Shown piece by piece: positions 60,627 to 64,000 of a stretch of 64,000 bases of DNA. Position 1 is the stretch's first letter. Each line of letters opens with the position of its first letter. The notes beneath the pieces were generated by a model. That model worked only from the letters and a program-made list of their open reading frames with translations, did not search any database and was not told the origin of the DNA. The stretch comes from Burkholderia cenocepacia (GTDB lineage Bacteria > Pseudomonadota > Gammaproteobacteria > Burkholderiales > Burkholderiaceae): NCBI RefSeq assembly GCF_900446215.1, contig NZ_UAQZ01000005.1:28662-92661 (forward strand), given 5' to 3'. Position numbers and translations under genes: made by a program.

Positions 60627-62838
60627 GCGTGCCGATCCTCAAGTCCATCCGAAGGGGATCGAACGTGCAACGATCGCGATCTTCTCAGTGTTCGTCGCGC
60701 TATGCCTGTTCGTCGTCTTCATCGTCGACCAGGCCCTAACCTCCGCGGAGCAGTTTACGAACCGCTCCGCAGAAGCGCGAGCGACGGCGATCTCTCGATC
60801 CTATGCCAACTATCTCTCCGAACGGACGGCAACCGCGGACGTCCTCGCGCGTACGGTGGCGTTCCAGTACCGGACCCACAAAGGGCAGGTCGACCTGACG
60901 CGGCTCGTGGCGGCTGGTTTGCTAGCACCGACGGACCAGACCCTCGTCACGCTCGTAAACGCCAACGGCACGGTGGTACAGGCATGGCCGACATCGCCTG
61001 AAGCGACGGTCCATCTCGGTGATCGCGAACACTTCGTCGCCCAACAAAACTCACCGAAGGATGAACTCTACGTCGGCGTTCCGGTGTTCGGGCGAGTGTC
61101 GAACACCTGGACCCTCCAGTTCACTCGCAAACTCTTCGATGCCGACGGGCGTTTCGACGGGGTTGTCGTCGTTTCGGAACCCATAGATTTTCTCACCAAG
61201 AGCTTCGCGAACCATGCAAATCTAGGAACAGACGGCGCGGTGCTCGCATTTCGGAAAGACGGACGACTGCTCGTCCGAGCGTCGTCGGACGGCACGCCCT
61301 CGCCTGCTGGCGAAGCGCTGGACCGTTATGTAGCGTCAGACGGCTCGTCGAACTTTCTGTTCGATCCGATCGACCACCATCGCCGACTCTATGCCCGGCA
61401 GCCGGTGCCGGGATATCCAATAACTGCCGTTGTCGCGCTGTCGGTTCGTGACATCTATGCAGATCTCGAGCGCCAGAAGAATGCCTATTGGGGTTGGGCA
61501 TTCCTGCTGATACTCGCATTGACCGCCGCAGCTTTTCTGGCGAAGTCGTACGTAAGAACGCTGCTGCAGCAACGTGCAATCACTGCGCGTATTGCCGATA
61601 CGGATCAGTTGACCGGCCTCGGAAACCGGCGCGCACTCGATACCTATACGACCGACCGCTTCAAGCGCGATGAGCGTCCTTCGGTTGCTCTGGTCCTATT
61701 CGAAATCGCCGAGTTCTCGGCGATCAATGAGCGATATGGCGACGACGTGGGCGACAGCTTCGTGCGAATGGTCGCAAACCGCCTCATGCAGCTGACGTCG
61801 TCTGCCGATCTCGTTGTGCGCGTCAAATCCGATCAGTTCGGGGTGGTCCTTTCGGGAAATGAGCCGGCAACGCGTGCGCTGGACTTTGTACGAACGCTCT
61901 TCGATTCCTATCGTTTTCCGGTCCATTTTCGCGGCTATAGTCAAGACGTCACGTTGAGCGTAGGCATCGGCACGTCCGAATACGATGACACGCCCGGCGC
62001 GCTACGGAGTCAGGCCAGCTATGCGTTGGACCTCGCAAAGAGAGCCACCGCTCAAGCGCAGCGAAATGAATATCGCATCTATGATCACGCGATGTTCCGA
62101 CAGTTTGGCGAGGAGCGAAGAGTTGATGAAGCGGTCCAAGAGGCAGTGTTGCATGGCGGCATAGAGTCCGCATGTGCGCCGGTACTGAACTCGCGCGCGA
62201 ACACGATCGGTGGACTCTGGGCGACCCCTGTATTACGAAGCGCACCAGCCGGCACGCCGACTGCAAGTGCATTCATGGATGCTGTCGAGCGCACGCGCTT
62301 GTCGAATTCGGTATGGGCTTTGACGATTGCACACGCGTCGCAAACCGTCTCGCGGCTGGGAGACGACATGACGCTGTGGGCGTCCGTCTCCACGTCGTTT
62401 GTGCGCGATATCGATCCCGACCGCTATCTTGTGTCGCGTGAGTTTGCACCGGCGCGCCTCCGACTCGCTGTTACTGACCTCCTCGATCGGCAACCCGACG
62501 ACATCACGACAGCAAGGATCGCTGCGATACGGGAGCGTGGCGCCCAGGTGTTTGCTGTCGTCGACCTTGACCGTGCTACGCCATATTCACTCTTCGCCAC
62601 GCTACCGGTCGATGGACTTGTATTTGACGGAGGATGGGTCGGCGCGGTGCCCGCTTCTTTGGTCGCAGCGCCGGTGCTCAATGGCCTCATCGAAGCCACG
62701 ATTGCATTGGGCCTGCAAACCGTCGTTCTAGGCGTGACGACACCGGAGCAGCTGGCTTGGCTTCGCGCCCGATCCGTTCAAGCAGTATGCGGGCCCTATG
62801 TCGACGAGACATGGCCGATCGCACTGCACCAGGACTAA
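60601..62838 (+). CDS. Membrane sensor with degenerate GGDEF and EAL regions, 745 aa
   Basis: ATG 60601 lies 9 nt after GGGGAG; GTG 60592 is the alternative. Helices at residues ~22-43 and ~298-318 flank a periplasmic dCACHE-like sensor (QTLVTLVNANGTVVQAW; VVVVSEPIDFL). The GGDEF region starts at DTDQLTGLGNRRALDTY, but the active motif reads RVKSDQFG instead of R-GGDEF. The EAL region (from ~500) lacks EAL and most metal ligands. The protein probably does not make or cleave c-di-GMP and may bind it or act as a scaffold. Confidence 0.8.
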   Translation: MLFAKKSAERADPQVHPKGIERATIAIFSVFVALCLFVVFIVDQALTSAEQFTNRSAEARATAISRSYANYLSERTATADVLARTVAFQYRTHKGQVDLTRLVAAGLLAPTDQTLVTLVNANGTVVQAWPTSPEATVHLGDREHFVAQQNSPKDELYVGVPVFGRVSNTWTLQFTRKLFDADGRFDGVVVVSEPIDFLTKSFANHANLGTDGAVLAFRKDGRLLVRASSDGTPSPAGEALDRYVASDGSSNFLFDPIDHHRRLYARQPVPGYPITAVVALSVRDIYADLERQKNAYWGWAFLLILALTAAAFLAKSYVRTLLQQRAITARIADTDQLTGLGNRRALDTYTTDRFKRDERPSVALVLFEIAEFSAINERYGDDVGDSFVRMVANRLMQLTSSADLVVRVKSDQFGVVLSGNEPATRALDFVRTLFDSYRFPVHFRGYSQDVTLSVGIGTSEYDDTPGALRSQASYALDLAKRATAQAQRNEYRIYDHAMFRQFGEERRVDEAVQEAVLHGGIESACAPVLNSRANTIGGLWATPVLRSAPAGTPTASAFMDAVERTRLSNSVWALTIAHASQTVSRLGDDMTLWASVSTSFVRDIDPDRYLVSREFAPARLRLAVTDLLDRQPDDITTARIAAIRERGAQVFAVVDLDRATPYSLFATLPVDGLVFDGGWVGAVPASLVAAPVLNGLIEATIALGLQTVVLGVTTPEQLAWLRARSVQAVCGPYVDETWPIALHQD

Positions 62839-62849
62839 GGTGACGCGCG

Positions 62850-63878
62850 ATGGGCGGCATCTGGAATGGTGACACGTTACCGAGCGACACACTGCGCAAC
62901 GTCGCGGTACCAGTGTCGGACGGGCGACTCGTATTGAGCGTCCGAGGTAGCGCGGACAGCGGATACCTGTTGGAGCGCCGACGTTGGCACATTGACGGCC
63001 ACCTCGCGATCCAGCGCATGTCCCTCGAAAACCCAACTGCGCTGACAGCGTTCGCCGAATGGGAGACGGCATTCCTCTTCCCGGAACAACACTATGGCCC
63101 GCTTCGAGAGCTAGTACCCAGGGGCTCGCATCGGCCAAAGGCCGGCAAGAGCCTCATGCACCGGACCGATCTGCCCGACGGGGAACTGGTTCGGATGCTC
63201 TCGAATGCAGCCGAACAGGCAGGGTTAGCTGACTGCGTCTTCCATGCATTCCTACTCGACGGTACCGAACGCAATGTCGTTCTTCATGACACGCTGATTG
63301 CCGGGATTGGCCCCGATTCGGCACTATGGTCGCAACACTATTCGAACAAGGCTCTTTATCGAAGCGACCCCGTGTTCCTGCAGGCGCGTCACCATAATTA
63401 TCAGCCTGTCGCTGCCTCTGACCTCCTTCACGGACCCGGCAGCCCACTCGCGGACGTACGCAGCTATCCGGCGTTTCAGAGCAGCGTCTTTTTTCCAGCC
63501 CGGCACGAGGCAGCGCTCGGCATACTGCATCTCGGCCGCTCGCTGCCGGCCCCGGCAGGAGAAACGGCATTTCTGGATGCACGGTCGCGAAGTGACTGGA
63601 CTGCACTCGCACACGACATCCTGCGTTACTATCTCTCCAATCGTCGAGCCGAGGCGGTCAGTCAGTTGGCGCTCACCCAGCTCGAGCACCAAGTTCTCGC
63701 TTTGCTCGTGGCCGGTGTCAAGGCGGACGAGATTCAAACGCGGCTGGCGATTTCGCATTCAATGTTGCGTGACGCGCGGCAGTCGATCAATCAGAAAATG
63801 GGGACGCATGACATTCGCGTCAGCGTGAACGAGGCGAGGAGTTACGGTCTCGTCGTACCTTCATATTTCTCGCGGTAA
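62850..63878 (+). CDS. LuxR-type regulator with autoinducer-binding-like domain, 342 aa
   Basis: ATG 62850 follows AAGGTGACGCG, 11 bp after the sensor gene. Residues ~150-230 (LWSQHYSNKALYRSDPVFLQARHHNYQPVAASDLL) follow the LuxR autoinducer-binding pattern. The HTH is at the C-terminus (LTQLEHQVLALLVAGVKADEIQTRLAISHSMLRDARQSINQKMG) with changes from the usual IS-TVK-H core. The N-terminal ~130 residues are extra. Its ligand and targets are unknown. Gene order suggests joint action with the sensor. Confidence 0.75.
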   Translation: MGGIWNGDTLPSDTLRNVAVPVSDGRLVLSVRGSADSGYLLERRRWHIDGHLAIQRMSLENPTALTAFAEWETAFLFPEQHYGPLRELVPRGSHRPKAGKSLMHRTDLPDGELVRMLSNAAEQAGLADCVFHAFLLDGTERNVVLHDTLIAGIGPDSALWSQHYSNKALYRSDPVFLQARHHNYQPVAASDLLHGPGSPLADVRSYPAFQSSVFFPARHEAALGILHLGRSLPAPAGETAFLDARSRSDWTALAHDILRYYLSNRRAEAVSQLALTQLEHQVLALLVAGVKADEIQTRLAISHSMLRDARQSINQKMGTHDIRVSVNEARSYGLVVPSYFSR

Positions 63879-64000
63879 TATCAGACAAGATTTTCATTCG
63901 CCACTTATCTATGGCAAATGTGGCTTGCCGCACAGTAACCTCTCGGTAAATCGGTAGTCCGCGCGAATTATCGCCTGCGGACCTAACAGCGAATACCGCG
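63879..64000. other. A/T-richer region at the window end
   Basis: No gene is seen in these 122 bp. The A/T content is higher than in the flanking genes, so a promoter for a gene beyond the window is possible. Confidence 0.3.

Overview
The window looks like about 64 kb of a large, GC-rich conjugative plasmid from a Burkholderia-type beta-proteobacterium. The grounds are the codon use, the imuA-imuB-dnaE2 mutagenesis cassette, DUF1173, DUF3717 and pRiA4b ORF3-type proteins, a trimeric autotransporter, and a MobF relaxase system next to partition and replication genes. Species cannot be fixed from the sequence alone.

Layout. 1-12.5 kb: the 3' end of a TraG-like transfer gene, two small lipoproteins, a zeta-toxin-like kinase, a chain of overlapping genes (DUF1173, a small ORF, a PH-domain membrane protein), a methyltransferase and a trimeric autotransporter adhesin with eight 408-bp repeats and a frameshift at a G tract. 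12.7-14.3 kb: a RepA-like initiator and a hairpin-rich origin. 14.4-22.6 kb: a DNA-damage block with a SRAP/YedK-type protein, a group II intron on the minus strand, and a LexA-boxed imuA-imuB-dnaE2 operon. 22.7-28.3 kb: a second replicon (TrfA initiator, iteron origin, parAB, palindromic parS-like sites) and a LigD-like ligase. 28.4-33.6 kb: a VapBC pair, small genes and a tyrosine recombinase fused to a pRiA4b ORF3 domain. 33.5-39.2 kb: a visibly less GC-rich four-gene metabolic fragment (amidohydrolase-like, Nudix, MurB-like, truncated carbamoyltransferase) cut by an IS3-family element, then a decayed ISNCY-type transposase.

39.3-53.3 kb: a long accessory block of small genes (DUF932, LPD29-like, an orphan DNA methyltransferase, DUF6900, a 709-aa ParB-like protein, DUF3717) separated by GC-rich hairpins and repeated structured DNA. 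53.3-60 kb: a probable oriT with a 48-nt hairpin and six TGTCAGACA motifs, then a TrwABC-like set: ribbon-helix-helix protein, coupling protein and MobF relaxase, with a stand-alone DsbD-alpha-like periplasmic protein between the last two. 60-64 kb: a surface-adhesin-E-like secreted protein, a sensor protein with degenerate GGDEF and EAL regions, and a LuxR-type regulator.

Working model: the right-hand block initiates transfer; the TraG remnant at the left edge suggests the mating-pair genes lie just upstream of the window. Two initiators and two origins suggest a cointegrate. If oriT is where it is placed here, the hairpin-rich small-gene block could be the leading region that enters the recipient first. 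The SRAP, ImuABC and ligase genes form a plasmid-borne damage-tolerance set.
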